Shown: in pieces, positions 26,216-35,970 of the stretch
How positions within the stretch are numbered: position 1 is the stretch's first letter
How the letters are laid out: each line of letters opens with the position of its first letter
Source: Deltaproteobacteria bacterium
GTDB lineage: Bacteria > Desulfobacterota > Desulfomonilia > UBA1062
Length of the DNA stretch: 64,000 nucleotides
Reading direction: 5' to 3'
Assembly: GCA_018433085.1 (NCBI GenBank)
Contig: JAHDRW010000012.1
Location: 127,341-191,340 of the forward strand
Made by a program: the position numbers and the translations under genes
Notes under the pieces: model-generated
Databases searched by the model: none
What the model saw: only the letters and a program-made list of their open reading frames with translations
What the model was told of the DNA's origin: nothing

Positions 26216-29200
26216 TCACAGCGCCAGCCTCCCGCTCAGGTCGCGAACGACCTCCCAGTCGGGCATCGTGCGGTAGACACCGTATTCCGGGCCCCTGGCC
26301 GGGTCGACCCCCCTGAGAAAGACATAGACGACCCCGCCGAAGTGACTCCGGTACGAATATCCCTCAAGCCGCTTCTCCAGGTAAGCGTGGAGCGCCGCGG
26401 CATAGAGGTGGTACTGGAGCACGTAATAGTTCCTCACCATGGCGTCCTCCAGGGCCCCCTGCCCGTAGTGCTCGATAGCCGGGCCCAGGCGGTTGGATTT
26501 CCAGTCCAGGAGATAGTACTTCCCGCCCGAGGCGAACACCAGGTCGATAAACCCCCTCAAAAAACCCCTGGTCTCGTCGAGGCGCAGGTCTTCCAGCATC
26601 TCGGGGAAACGCTCCGGCACCGCATCACTGCCGCGGCCCTGGAAAATATCCGCGAGAATCCGCTTCGAGAGTTTTCTTACGGGCAGATAAAACTCCAGCT
26701 CCCGCAGGGTCATCCCGTTCGGGACCCCGGCGAGGGGAACGCCGTCGATCTCGATTGCGAGCGCATTCTTCACCATGGCGACAACAGTGTCCTCCCAGGC
26801 GCTCTCGAACCCGTGGAGCTCGAGGGTGCCGGCGACCAGTGTCCGGATCGCGGCGTCGTCGGCCTGGAAATGCAGCCGTTCGAGGACGGAGTGGAGCATG
26901 ATCCCGGTCCCGACGCCGCCGGGCAGCCGGAATACGTCTGCGGCATCCGCCCCTTCCCCGCCGGCGTCGCGGCCCGATACCAGATACAGGGCGTCCCGGT
27001 CGGCCACGTCCGCGTCATGGGGCACCTCGGCGCCGTGCGGCGCGTCGGAGACCATGGAGGAGAAGCTCGACACCCGCCACGACCGGTCGATCATGCCCGT
27101 GAACTCGCGGCAAGAAAGCCGCGCCGGATCGACGGCGGGCCGTACGAACCGTTCCGGGACATCCCGCGGCAGGTCCCTTACCATGATGCAGTTTTCCTTG
27201 CCCCGGCAGATCCTCATCAGCTCGTCCCGCATGGTGTCGTCGGACAGGGGTGAACCGCCCGGTGCACAGCCTGTTTTGCCGGAAGGTTCATGGACCGGTC
27301 TCCCGGCCGGTTCGCTGTCCGGCTTTCCGCCCTGTTCGCGGCCAGGCTTCGCGCTCGAGCTCGAAACCGGCCCGTCGATCTGTTCACCGTCTGTTCCTCC
27401 AACCGGGCCTCCGCCCGAACCGCCGCCCGTTCCACAGTCCGGTTCTCCAACCGGGACACCGCCCGGCCTGCCGCCCGCTCCCCCCTGCCCGCCCAGGAGG
27501 TGCGAGAGCGCGGAGGACTCTCCCCTGTTGAACCTCCCGCACACCAGGTAGCAGCGGTTTTTTGCCCGGGTGAGCGCCACGTACACGAGCCTCATGTTCT
27601 CGGCCAGGAGCTCTCTTTCGGCCTGGGTCCGGTGCTCGCCCAGCTGGTCCGAGCCCAGGTCGAGGAAGGCCCGGTAGCCCTGGGCCGCGTCGTGGAACGC
27701 CACGTTCGCGCTGTCGCGCAGCCCGGAGGACCCCCAGAGAAACGGGCAGAACACGATGGGAAACTCCAGGCCCTTGCTCTTGTGCACGGTGATCACCTTT
27801 ACCGCGTCCTCGTCGCTCTCCAGCCGGAGCTGGTGCTCCTGGGCCCTGGGCATGGAAGGGTCCCGCTGCTGGTTGAGCCACTTGATCAGCCCCCTCATGC
27901 CGGGCCTGGACTCCGTCGCCGCCTGGTTGAGCACCTCGGCGAGGTGCAGAAAGTTCGTGAGCATGCGCTCGCCCCGGGGGAGCCCGAGGATGCGCGCGCT
28001 CGCCTTTTCATCGTCCATGAGCTTTCTGAACATCCGCATAAAGCTTACCCGGGCCCAGAGATCGTGATAGTGCCTGAACCGCTCGATCCAGGCCTCGAGC
28101 AGGCGATCGTCCCTTTCCAGCATGTCGATCTTAGAAGCGTCCAGGCCGAAGATCGACCCGGCCAGGGCCATGCGGACAAAAGATTCGGCATAGGGCTGCG
28201 CGACCGCCCTGAGCAGAAACTCCATCTCCAGGGCCTCGGGCGTGTCGAAGACGTTCTCCTCGCTGGAGAGCACGCAGGGGATGCCGCAGGCCCCCAGGAC
28301 GTCACGAACGAGCCTCCCCTGGCTGTTCTCGCGCACGATGACCGCCACGTCGCGCGGCGCGACCCCGCGCGTCCCGAGCACGGCCTCGCCCCGCACGCCC
28401 GACCGGAGAAGGCGTGAGATCTCCGCCGCCACGGCCCGGGAGATACTCTCTTCGGCGTCGTGCCTGGTGAGCCCGGCCGGGGAACCGTCGTCCGCGTACC
28501 AGATGGTGAGCGGCCCCGGGCCCGGGTCGCGCAGAACCGTGCGCGAAGGGTTTTCTCCGGGAGTCACCGGAAGGAAGCGAATCTCTTGGAAGACGAACGA
28601 GCCCTGCCTGTCGAAGAGGCGGTTCACGGCCTGAACCAGCTCGGGCTCGCTGCGCCAGTTTTTCTCCAGGGTGTGCACGTCATCCTTTTCCACCTCTTTT
28701 GACGCGGCGAGGTAGGTGAAGATGTCGGCGCCCCGGAAGCTGTAGATGGCCTGCTTGGGATCGCCGATCAGAAACAGCGGCGCGCCGGAGAAGACCGTGT
28801 GGAAGATCTCGTACTGCACCGGGTCGGTGTCCTGAAACTCGTCGATCAGGGCGGCCCGGTAGCGCTCGGCGAGATTCTCTTTGAGGATGGGGCCGTTTTC
28901 CGAGACCAGGCCGTCGCGCACCTTGAGCAGCAGGTCGTCGAAGTGCACCACGCTCAAGGCGTCCTTCTTTGCGGGCAGGCTGCTCCTCACGTGGTGGAAG
29001 AGCCGCGCCTTGAGCCAGACCAGGTAGCGCTCCATGCCCGCCGAGAGCTCGCTGCAGAGCTTTGCGTGCCCGTCGCACAGGGTGAAGAACTCGTGCCGCA
29101 GGGGCGCAAACCCCTTTTTCGCCGCGCTCTCCACCACCGGGGCCGTGAGCTTCTCGAAGCCGTCGAACAGGGGCAGGACCGTGCCGTCGGACGAGGCGTA

Positions 29201-29974
29201 CCCGCCCATGTCGTCGAGCAGCCGGGAGACCCCTGCGGCGCGGTATCTGCTGCGGTTGAGCCCGGGGTCGTTCAGCAGGAGGCGCGCCACCTCCGGGCCC
29301 GCCTCATCCCAGAGGCGCTTCACCCGCTCGAAGCTCTCGCGGAATGCGTCCAGCAAGGGCCCGAGCTCGGGCATCGGGATGTCCGGGATCACCCGGATAT
29401 CCAGGCTCGCCTGCCGGACGAGCCTGAGGAAAAACCCGAAGGTGTGGCCCCGGTTCATGGCATAGTGGGCAATCTCCCGGGGCATGGAATCGGTGAAGTG
29501 CATCCGGTAGAAGTCGCCCACGGTCTCTCTGAGAAGCTCGGTCTGGTCGGTGATGAGCTGGTGGTCGAAGAGGGTCCTGCTCTCGAAGGCGAGCTCGCTG
29601 AGCACCCGCTGGCAGAACCCGTGGATGGTGAAGATGGACGACTCGTCGAACCGCCTGAGCGCGTATTCCAGGCGCCGGACGGCCCGGCCGCGGTCATGGC
29701 ATCTCTGAACCAGGCCCAGGAGAAAGGGGTCGTCGCCGGTGCCTGTTGCAAAGCATTTCAGGGCCGCGCGCACCTTGTCCCTGATCCTGCCCCTGAGCTC
29801 GTCGGTGGCGGCCTCGGTGTAGGTGACCACCAGGATCTCGCGCACGCGCAGCCCCGTCTCGAGCAGGAGCCTCACGTAGAGCGAGGCGATGGTATAGGTC
29901 TTGCCCGTGCCCGCGCTCGCCTCGATCAGGTGGGTGCCCTCCAGCGGGATCTCGAACAGGTCGAGCGCCTTCAT
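26216..29974 (-). CDS. recB: exodeoxyribonuclease V beta subunit, RecB helicase-nuclease
   Basis: 1252 residues. An SF1A 3'-5' helicase: Walker A LIEASAGTGKTYTIASLY, Walker B LIDEFQDTDPVQYEIF, motif III FLIGDPKQAIYSFRGADIF, motif V VHKSKGLEFPIVFCP, motif VI VYVALTRAKNRCYLV. The C-terminal nuclease is intact, with GFIDLVFASGGKYYLLDWKSNRLG (acidic residues and DxK) near the end, here quoted in part. Its start overlaps the recC stop by four bases. Odd feature: a Gly/Pro/Ser-rich, probably disordered stretch of about 90 residues (about 824-915) between helicase and nuclease parts. Confidence 0.94.
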   Translation of the reverse strand: MKALDLFEIPLEGTHLIEASAGTGKTYTIASLYVRLLLETGLRVREILVVTYTEAATDELRGRIRDKVRAALKCFATGTGDDPFLLGLVQRCHDRGRAVRRLEYALRRFDESSIFTIHGFCQRVLSELAFESRTLFDHQLITDQTELLRETVGDFYRMHFTDSMPREIAHYAMNRGHTFGFFLRLVRQASLDIRVIPDIPMPELGPLLDAFRESFERVKRLWDEAGPEVARLLLNDPGLNRSRYRAAGVSRLLDDMGGYASSDGTVLPLFDGFEKLTAPVVESAAKKGFAPLRHEFFTLCDGHAKLCSELSAGMERYLVWLKARLFHHVRSSLPAKKDALSVVHFDDLLLKVRDGLVSENGPILKENLAERYRAALIDEFQDTDPVQYEIFHTVFSGAPLFLIGDPKQAIYSFRGADIFTYLAASKEVEKDDVHTLEKNWRSEPELVQAVNRLFDRQGSFVFQEIRFLPVTPGENPSRTVLRDPGPGPLTIWYADDGSPAGLTRHDAEESISRAVAAEISRLLRSGVRGEAVLGTRGVAPRDVAVIVRENSQGRLVRDVLGACGIPCVLSSEENVFDTPEALEMEFLLRAVAQPYAESFVRMALAGSIFGLDASKIDMLERDDRLLEAWIERFRHYHDLWARVSFMRMFRKLMDDEKASARILGLPRGERMLTNFLHLAEVLNQAATESRPGMRGLIKWLNQQRDPSMPRAQEHQLRLESDEDAVKVITVHKSKGLEFPIVFCPFLWGSSGLRDSANVAFHDAAQGYRAFLDLGSDQLGEHRTQAERELLAENMRLVYVALTRAKNRCYLVCGRFNRGESSALSHLLGGQGGAGGRPGGVPVGEPDCGTGGGSGGGPVGGTDGEQIDGPVSSSSAKPGREQGGKPDSEPAGRPVHEPSGKTGCAPGGSPLSDDTMRDELMRICRGKENCIMVRDLPRDVPERFVRPAVDPARLSCREFTGMIDRSWRVSSFSSMVSDAPHGAEVPHDADVADRDALYLVSGRDAGGEGADAADVFRLPGGVGTGIMLHSVLERLHFQADDAAIRTLVAGTLELHGFESAWEDTVVAMVKNALAIEIDGVPLAGVPNGMTLRELEFYLPVRKLSKRILADIFQGRGSDAVPERFPEMLEDLRLDETRGFLRGFIDLVFASGGKYYLLDWKSNRLGPAIEHYGQGALEDAMVRNYYVLQYHLYAAALHAYLEKRLEGYSYRSHFGGVVYVFLRGVDPARGPEYGVYRTMPDWEVVRDLSGRLAL

Positions 29975-32900
29975 AGCCTGCCCTTTCCCCGGTGGAGGAT
30001 GAGCGGCTCGAGCAGGAGCGAGGCGGTCTCCTCGAACTCGCTGTCAAGGGGGTCGCGCCCCTGGAAGCAGATCCGGCAGGCGAGGTCGTGCCCCTCGCCC
30101 GGGCGCTGCTTCGTGCCCTCCCAGACGCCCCGGGCCTTTTTCAGCCTCTCATCGCGCGATTCGCCCGGCTGTCTGCCCGGAGTGGCGTATTTGAGCGATG
30201 TCTCGGGAAAAAACGGCAGGGGCCGGCTCATGCCCTCCCAGTAGTGCTCCAGCAGGGTCTTCAGCATATCTGAGCTGTTTTCCACCGGGGAGAACTCCGC
30301 CGTGCCGTCGCGGGAGATGTAGCAGCTCTGCGCGTCCGCGCCCCTGCAGAGCGAGCACAGGACGAGGTGGTGGATCCACGCGGTGAAGAGATCGAAGGCC
30401 CTGGTTCTGGCGGGCCGGTAGAGGACGACCCTGTCGGGCGGATAGGTGGTCAGCGAGCCGCTCAAGGTAAACGGGCCGATCCGCATGTCCACGGCCCTTG
30501 CCTGCGAGCCCGCGTCCGCGATCCTCTTTTTCACCTGCCTGATAAAGGCCGCGGACTCGTTTCGTATCCGGGAAAACAGGATCTCGCCCAGAGCCCCGTG
30601 GGGAAGGCGCCCGTCCATCTTCATGGCCCGGTAGGAGGTCTCGTCGTCAGCCCCGCCCAGGACGTGGCCGATGTAGGCCTTTCTGAGATAGTAGAGCTCC
30701 CTGTCGTCCGGCTCGACAGGCTCGCAGTCTTCCAGGGAGAACGAGTATTCGGATATGCCCATGGCGAGCCTTTTGGAGAGCAGAAACCGGCAGGGGTTGC
30801 GGTAGAATTTGCAGAGCGTGCCAATGTCGACGTTCTTCCACTCGTCCGCGGGCTCGGAGATGGGCCCGGGGATGAACACCCTGCTCTGCGCGTCGCGGCC
30901 CGCCAGGCTCCGGGCCGCCTCGGCATTCTCCCGCGAGAAGCTGAACAGGCCCTCCTCCCCGGTGAAGTACCGGGGGTTGAACGCCTGGAGGCAGTGCCTC
31001 TTCACCACGCTCGAGGCCGCGGGCGTGCCGTCTTCCATGACCCGGCCGCTCTCGATATAGTCGAGGAGCACGCTCACGGGCACGGCGGGCGGGATGGGCG
31101 AGTTGTCGTCCGCGTTCTGGCCCGTGAAGCTGATGTGAACGGCCTGCCTCGCCGAGAGGAGCGCCTCGAGAAACAGGGAGAGGTCCTTGTCCCGCACGTT
31201 GCAGTCTCCCCTGCGCGGCCTGCGGCAGATGAGGTTGAACCCCTTTGCGCGCTGCCGCCCGGGGAAGTCGGCGTTGTTCATGCCGAGCAGGCACACCACC
31301 TTGAAGGGGATGCTCCTCATGGCCTGCATGGCGCAGAAGGTGACCCCGCTCAGGAGATAGGCCCTGCCCCTTTCCGCGCGCTCCAGGGCGCCCCTGACAA
31401 AGGCCCTGACCACCTCGCAGTCGACCTCGCCGCCGAAGCCCGTGGTGTCCTGAATATCGCCCAGCCGCCGGAACACGGCCCGCACGGACTGCATCGCGGG
31501 CAACAAGGCCTCGTCCGGCTCGAAGAACTCGTCGAGCAGCGCCATGAGCGTCTCGGACCACCTCCTGGGCGTCTTCTTCTCCTGGAAGGACCGCACGCGG
31601 GCGAACAGGGCGGTGATAAAGTCGAGAAACGCGCCCAGCACCCGGGAGCTGTCGCCCTCCATGTCGTCGTAGGGCAGGATCGAGCCAAACCCGCGCAGCC
31701 CGTCGGAGGGCATGGCATATCCCAGGAGCAGCCTGTCGAGCCCGAAGCTCCAGGTGTTTTCATACACCTCGGGCAGGCCCTGCTCGCGCTTCCACTTCTC
31801 GTCGCACCCCCACCTGATGCCGCACTCCTGGATCCACGTGAGGATCAGCTCCAGGTCTTCTTCCCGAAGGCCGAACCTCCTGCGCACTGGCTCGGACTCG
31901 AGCAGCACGATCACCTTGGTGGCCTCGAACCGGCTGACGCCAAGCCCCAGGATGCCCTCGATCACGTCCGCCAGGGTGCTCCGGTCTCTCAACGACCGGT
32001 CGGAGACCGTGAAGGGGATGTACAGGGGGCTGCTCCGCGGCACGTCGAACACGGCCTGGACATAGGGGGCATAGGCCCGGATGTCGGGGGCCATGACCAC
32101 GATCTCTTCGGGTTTGAGCTCAGGGTCCTGGTCCATGAGCGCCAGGAGCCGGTCCCTGAGCACCTCGACCTCGCGCATGGGGCTGTGACACGAGTGAATC
32201 TGCAGGGAGCAATCGTCCGGCCCGACCCTTCGCGGCGCGTCGGGCCGCGGATTCTGAAGGTCGAGGATGTCCGCCTGGATGCCCTGGAGCAGGCTCTGGC
32301 CCGGGATGTCCTCGAAGAGCTCGGTCTCCTGCGCGTCGAGCTCCTGCAGCATGTCGAAGAGCTCCCTGCTCATCCGGCCCAGGGCCGCGAGAATGCTGTT
32401 GCCCTCTTCGAGGTGCAGCTCGCCCTCGAGGTGCCCTGACCTCTCGGATATCGCGGCGATATCGCTTTTTGAGCGGATATCGCCCCAGTATTGCCTGCAG
32501 GGGTTGAGCGCGAACACATGCACCGGGATGAGCCGGGACAGTGCATGGAACACCCCCAGATGAAACGGGGGCAGGTACGATATCCCGAAAAGGCAGACCC
32601 TCTCGGGCAGGCGCGGGATGCACGAAGAATCCAGCGCCTCCATGAAGCGCTCTCTGAGCCATGCCGGGTGGGCATGCCCGCCGCCCTCGCACACGGCCCT
32701 CCAGAGAACCGACTGCCAGTACTCGACGCCGGCATTCGCCTCGGGCAGAACCAGCCGGCCTTCCTGCCAGGCGAGCAGCATGTCGGGCCGGTAGACCATG
32801 TAGCCGTCGAACACCTCGGCCAGCCGGGAGCTGAACTGGAAGCCCCTCACCCCCCGGCGGTCGTTCTCGAGATACGACGTCAGGGTCTCGAAGCCGGGCT

Positions 32901-33234
32901 TGCCGGCAAACCCGGGCAGCACGTCCATGATCCTCCACGCCAGGGCATCGGTCTCGAACAGCGCGGACCCGCGCGTGTCCTCGCCGGGCAGCACGCGCGC
33001 GAAGAGATCGGCCATGATCCGGTTGGGAAAGGGAAAGGCGCAGTTGGCGCAGACGCCGTGCTCCCGCGCGAGCTGCATGGAGAGCCAGTGCTCCATGCCC
33101 CTGCTCTGCACCACGACGATCTCCTGCGAAAAGGGCGAAGAAAGAGGCTCCCCAAGGACTTCGGCGATCTTGTGTGCAAGCTGCTCGAGCCTGTTTCCGG
33201 AATAGAGCATCAACCCCTGCATTTCAACAAACAC
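29971..33234 (-). CDS. recC: exodeoxyribonuclease V gamma subunit, RecC
   Basis: 1087 residues. RecC holds the complex together and reads the recombination hotspot. The opening LYSGNRLEQLAHKIAEVL, IVVQSRGMEHWLSMQLA, the inactive-helicase core (EIVVMAPDIRAYAPYVQAVF), and FKVVCLLGMNNADFPGRQ are typical, and the dead-nuclease C-terminal part is present. GTG at 33234 is the longest start. ATG at 33222 or 33210 are also possible, and the latter gives the usual RecC N-terminus. It is the first gene of the operon and is divergent from the CRISPR-Cas genes. Confidence 0.93.
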   Translation of the reverse strand: MFVEMQGLMLYSGNRLEQLAHKIAEVLGEPLSSPFSQEIVVVQSRGMEHWLSMQLAREHGVCANCAFPFPNRIMADLFARVLPGEDTRGSALFETDALAWRIMDVLPGFAGKPGFETLTSYLENDRRGVRGFQFSSRLAEVFDGYMVYRPDMLLAWQEGRLVLPEANAGVEYWQSVLWRAVCEGGGHAHPAWLRERFMEALDSSCIPRLPERVCLFGISYLPPFHLGVFHALSRLIPVHVFALNPCRQYWGDIRSKSDIAAISERSGHLEGELHLEEGNSILAALGRMSRELFDMLQELDAQETELFEDIPGQSLLQGIQADILDLQNPRPDAPRRVGPDDCSLQIHSCHSPMREVEVLRDRLLALMDQDPELKPEEIVVMAPDIRAYAPYVQAVFDVPRSSPLYIPFTVSDRSLRDRSTLADVIEGILGLGVSRFEATKVIVLLESEPVRRRFGLREEDLELILTWIQECGIRWGCDEKWKREQGLPEVYENTWSFGLDRLLLGYAMPSDGLRGFGSILPYDDMEGDSSRVLGAFLDFITALFARVRSFQEKKTPRRWSETLMALLDEFFEPDEALLPAMQSVRAVFRRLGDIQDTTGFGGEVDCEVVRAFVRGALERAERGRAYLLSGVTFCAMQAMRSIPFKVVCLLGMNNADFPGRQRAKGFNLICRRPRRGDCNVRDKDLSLFLEALLSARQAVHISFTGQNADDNSPIPPAVPVSVLLDYIESGRVMEDGTPAASSVVKRHCLQAFNPRYFTGEEGLFSFSRENAEAARSLAGRDAQSRVFIPGPISEPADEWKNVDIGTLCKFYRNPCRFLLSKRLAMGISEYSFSLEDCEPVEPDDRELYYLRKAYIGHVLGGADDETSYRAMKMDGRLPHGALGEILFSRIRNESAAFIRQVKKRIADAGSQARAVDMRIGPFTLSGSLTTYPPDRVVLYRPARTRAFDLFTAWIHHLVLCSLCRGADAQSCYISRDGTAEFSPVENSSDMLKTLLEHYWEGMSRPLPFFPETSLKYATPGRQPGESRDERLKKARGVWEGTKQRPGEGHDLACRICFQGRDPLDSEFEETASLLLEPLILHRGKGRL

Positions 33235-33782
33235 CCCTCTTCCATCTCAAGCCAGCCTATACCACGAAACCGGGTTGGGGAGAAAGGATGAGCTGAGAAA
33301 CACGCTGAGTCGGCGGATGTATCCAAGTAATAACATCCATATTATCCCGAGGCATACAGCCTCACTATATCTATACTGGAATATTTATGGAAGCTTGCGC
33401 TAATAATTCTGATCAGATATCCAGGTCAAATCCTCAGCCGGCAGATAGACACGAGGGGGAGGCAAAGGTTCTGCTCTTCGGTAAACTTCAGTATTTACCA
33501 TTTGCCCAAATCTTCTCAATGAGTTATACTTGATTTATGCCAATGGTTGATAAGGACCCATACAGCGGGATCGTTAGAATCTCAAATATGTGTCTGAAGG
33601 TCAGGGATGATGATGATGGATTGAAAACATCTTTATAAACCGATCCAGGAACATCCCAACTACGCATTTATTAGTAATCATGTTCCATGCAATTGATCGA
33701 GCCGTAGGCCGATCACAAGCAACACAAGACCGCAACATTGCTGAAGTTGTATTGTTGTTTGTGCCATGTTTACAGGGGGAAT
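33235..33782. other. divergent intergenic region between recC and cas6
   Basis: 548 bp, clearly more A+T-rich than recC, marking the compositional edge of the CRISPR island. It contains a good plus-strand promoter (33502-33530) and a small GAGGC/GCCTC hairpin near 33353. No supported gene. Short frames on both strands lack ribosome-binding sites. Confidence 0.5.
33502..33530 (+). promoter_or_regulatory. sigma70-type promoter for the cas operon
   Basis: TTGCCC (33502) and TATACT (33525) are separated by 17 bp, in an A+T-rich setting. This would give a leader of about 245 bases before cas6. Confidence 0.45.
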
Positions 33783-34739
33783 ATGAAAGTGATTTTCGGC
33801 AGATATAATTTTTCCTGTGTATTTGAAGATAACGCAGCCCTCCCGGAATACAAGGGTTCCACCTTCCGAGGTGTATTGGGCCACGCCCTGAAAAAGGTGG
33901 TGTGCGCACTGAAGCGCCAGTCATGTGAAGAGTGTCTCCTGAGGCAAACATGTGTGTATGCATTCGTATTCGAAGGCGTCCATGGCAGTGGGCCATATCC
34001 GGAGAAAAAACGGATAGCTGCCCCGCCCAATGCATATGTCATCGAACCGCCCCTTGAAACGAAAACCATGTATGAGGCAGGAGAATCATTTGAGTTTACG
34101 CTGCTGCTCTTCGGCAAGGCAAACGAGTATCTGCCCTACTTCATCTATGCCATGGAGCAGATCGGCAGAACAGGAATCGGCAGGAGGACCAACGGCAAGG
34201 CTGCAGGTTTCGCTCTCAGTGCTGTCTGCTCTAGTGGGCGTGAGCTGTATTCATGCACAACAAGGCAGATGAGCAGTTTCCAGGAATTGCAGACAAATCT
34301 CCCCGATGATCTTATTGGAGAATACCAAGGCCATGCAGGGAAGTGTACCGTGAAGATCACCCTCAGTACTCCCCTGAGACTGAAATACAGGAGCAGGCTC
34401 GAACCGGATTTGCCCTTCCATGTCCTTATCCGGGCGGGATTGAGGAGGTTGTCTTCCCTCCTCACCTATCACGGTTCGGGTGAACCGCAGCTCGATTACA
34501 AGGGACTGGTGCATCGCGCCATGGATGTTCAGGTCATGGAATCATCCATACGCTGGTTTGACTGGAGGCGCTATTCGAACCGACAGGAGCAGGCCATGTT
34601 CATGGGGGGAATGGTCGGAGAGGTCACGTATGCGGATGTACCGGGCGAATACCTTCCCATTTTGAGCTTTTGCCAGGAAGTGCACCTCGGGAAGCAGACC
34701 ACCTTCGGGCTCGGCAAAATAGAAGTGGAGCTATTATGA
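33783..34739 (+). CDS. cas6: Cas6 pre-crRNA endoribonuclease
   Basis: 318 residues; CAGGGGGAAT precedes the ATG. RAMP-fold protein of the Cas6 C-terminal-domain family (PF10040 type). The N-terminal signature is FRGVLGHALKKVVC followed by a CEECLLRQTC cysteine group and YAFVFEG. The C-terminus has the glycine-rich TTFGLGKIEV loop that contacts RNA. It would cut array transcripts within each repeat, leaving an eight-base 5' handle that here would be AUUGCGAC. The second gene follows after 34 bp in the same direction. Confidence 0.88.
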   Translation: MKVIFGRYNFSCVFEDNAALPEYKGSTFRGVLGHALKKVVCALKRQSCEECLLRQTCVYAFVFEGVHGSGPYPEKKRIAAPPNAYVIEPPLETKTMYEAGESFEFTLLLFGKANEYLPYFIYAMEQIGRTGIGRRTNGKAAGFALSAVCSSGRELYSCTTRQMSSFQELQTNLPDDLIGEYQGHAGKCTVKITLSTPLRLKYRSRLEPDLPFHVLIRAGLRRLSSLLTYHGSGEPQLDYKGLVHRAMDVQVMESSIRWFDWRRYSNRQEQAMFMGGMVGEVTYADVPGEYLPILSFCQEVHLGKQTTFGLGKIEVELL

Positions 34740-34773
34740 CAAGGCACCTCATAGTCCGGAAGGAACCCTGTCC

Positions 34774-35895
34774 ATGAAAATCATCCTCCTCGCCGTCGTT
34801 GGACTGAACCCCCAGGTGCTAACCGAGACCCTGTATGCCCTGCATAAGGAAGGAAGACATATCGACGAGATTCATGTCATCACCACCCGCGCCGGCAAGG
34901 AGCAGATCTACGCCACCCTGCTCTCGCCGCATGACGGCATGTTTCAAAAATATCTCAGCGATTATCGAATAGAGCCGGGCACCATCGCCTTTGCCTTCGA
35001 CCATGTGCATGTGGTGCGAGATGCCAAGGGCATCGAACTGGACGACATCCGCGACGAAGACGACAACGCTCTGCTCATGAAAACCTGCGCAGAGTTCACC
35101 TATCGCTTCACGAACGACTCCAATCATGCGGTTTTCTTTTCCATAGCAGGCGGCCGCAAGACCATGAGCGCTTGTCTCATGGCCGCAGCACAGTTCTATG
35201 GCCGCGAGCAGGATCGCATCTACCATGTGCTCGTCACGCCGGAGTTCGAGATCAACCGAAATTTCTTCTACCCGCCTCCCGTTTCCACGCCTATCGAGCT
35301 GCTCGACAGTGATGGCAGGCCGTACGTCCGGGAGACAAAGTATGCCGAGGTGCAACTGGTGCTCATACCGTTCGTGTCCCTCCGGGACAGACTGTCTGAA
35401 GACATGCTGCGCGAGCCCAAAGACCCGGCAACGCTCATGCTCTCGCTCATCAGGGAAAAGCCGGCCCTGCTGGAGGTGGATCTACACGCAGGCTGCCTGC
35501 GATATAAGGACCGCGAGATGGATGTTCACCCATCCCACCTTGCGGTGTACGCCTTCTTTGCGAGGGAGAAACGCTCCTGCACCCTGGACACAGGCTGCCG
35601 GTCCTGCTCGAAGTGCTATCTGCCGATCACCGGCATACTCGACCGCACCGGCCAGATCATGGATATCTATCGCACGATCGCCGGCACCAGGGAACTTGCC
35701 GCGATGAGCGACACAGGCATCATGAACCTGAACGCGCAGAACTTCAACTCATACAAGAGCAAGCTGAAGCACGACATTATTGCCACCTTCGGGCTGAGCG
35801 CCTCCCATGAGCTAGTCATCGAATCAAAGGGGAAAAAACCAGATACCCGCTTCGGCATCCGCATCCCGCGGGAGCGTATCCGGGTTATCCTGTGA
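34774..35895 (+). CDS. CARF-domain CRISPR accessory protein, NE0113 family (ring-nuclease/Csm6-like)
   Basis: 373 residues. The N-terminal 190 or so form a CARF domain: LLAVVGLNPQVLTETLYAL opens it, and FFSIAGGRKTMSACLMAAA is the ligand-contacting turn. This is the NE0113 family, which databases label a ring nuclease or Csm6-like protein. The C-terminal part has no HEPN R-x(4-6)-H motif. Instead it carries four close cysteines (CTLDTGCRSCSKC, about residues 269-281) and a helix-rich end (NFNSYKSKLKHDIIATFGL) that could be winged-helix. It probably senses cyclic oligoadenylate from Cas10 and either degrades it or regulates transcription or RNA. Confidence 0.8.
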   Translation: MKIILLAVVGLNPQVLTETLYALHKEGRHIDEIHVITTRAGKEQIYATLLSPHDGMFQKYLSDYRIEPGTIAFAFDHVHVVRDAKGIELDDIRDEDDNALLMKTCAEFTYRFTNDSNHAVFFSIAGGRKTMSACLMAAAQFYGREQDRIYHVLVTPEFEINRNFFYPPPVSTPIELLDSDGRPYVRETKYAEVQLVLIPFVSLRDRLSEDMLREPKDPATLMLSLIREKPALLEVDLHAGCLRYKDREMDVHPSHLAVYAFFAREKRSCTLDTGCRSCSKCYLPITGILDRTGQIMDIYRTIAGTRELAAMSDTGIMNLNAQNFNSYKSKLKHDIIATFGLSASHELVIESKGKKPDTRFGIRIPRERIRVIL

Positions 35896-35970
35896 GGTGG
35901 CAACGTTGCGAAGAATGAACAGAGGGCGTTTTCATGCAAGTACAGAGGATGGACTTTGGAGGTGCAACCT

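Noticed and set aside
33601..34035. Minus-strand frame between recC and cas6
   Set aside because: No ribosome-binding site and overlap with the well-supported cas6 gene.
34774..35895. HEPN nuclease site in the NE0113-type CARF protein
   Set aside because: No R-x(4-6)-H motif with suitable spacing was found, so I did not call it an RNase.
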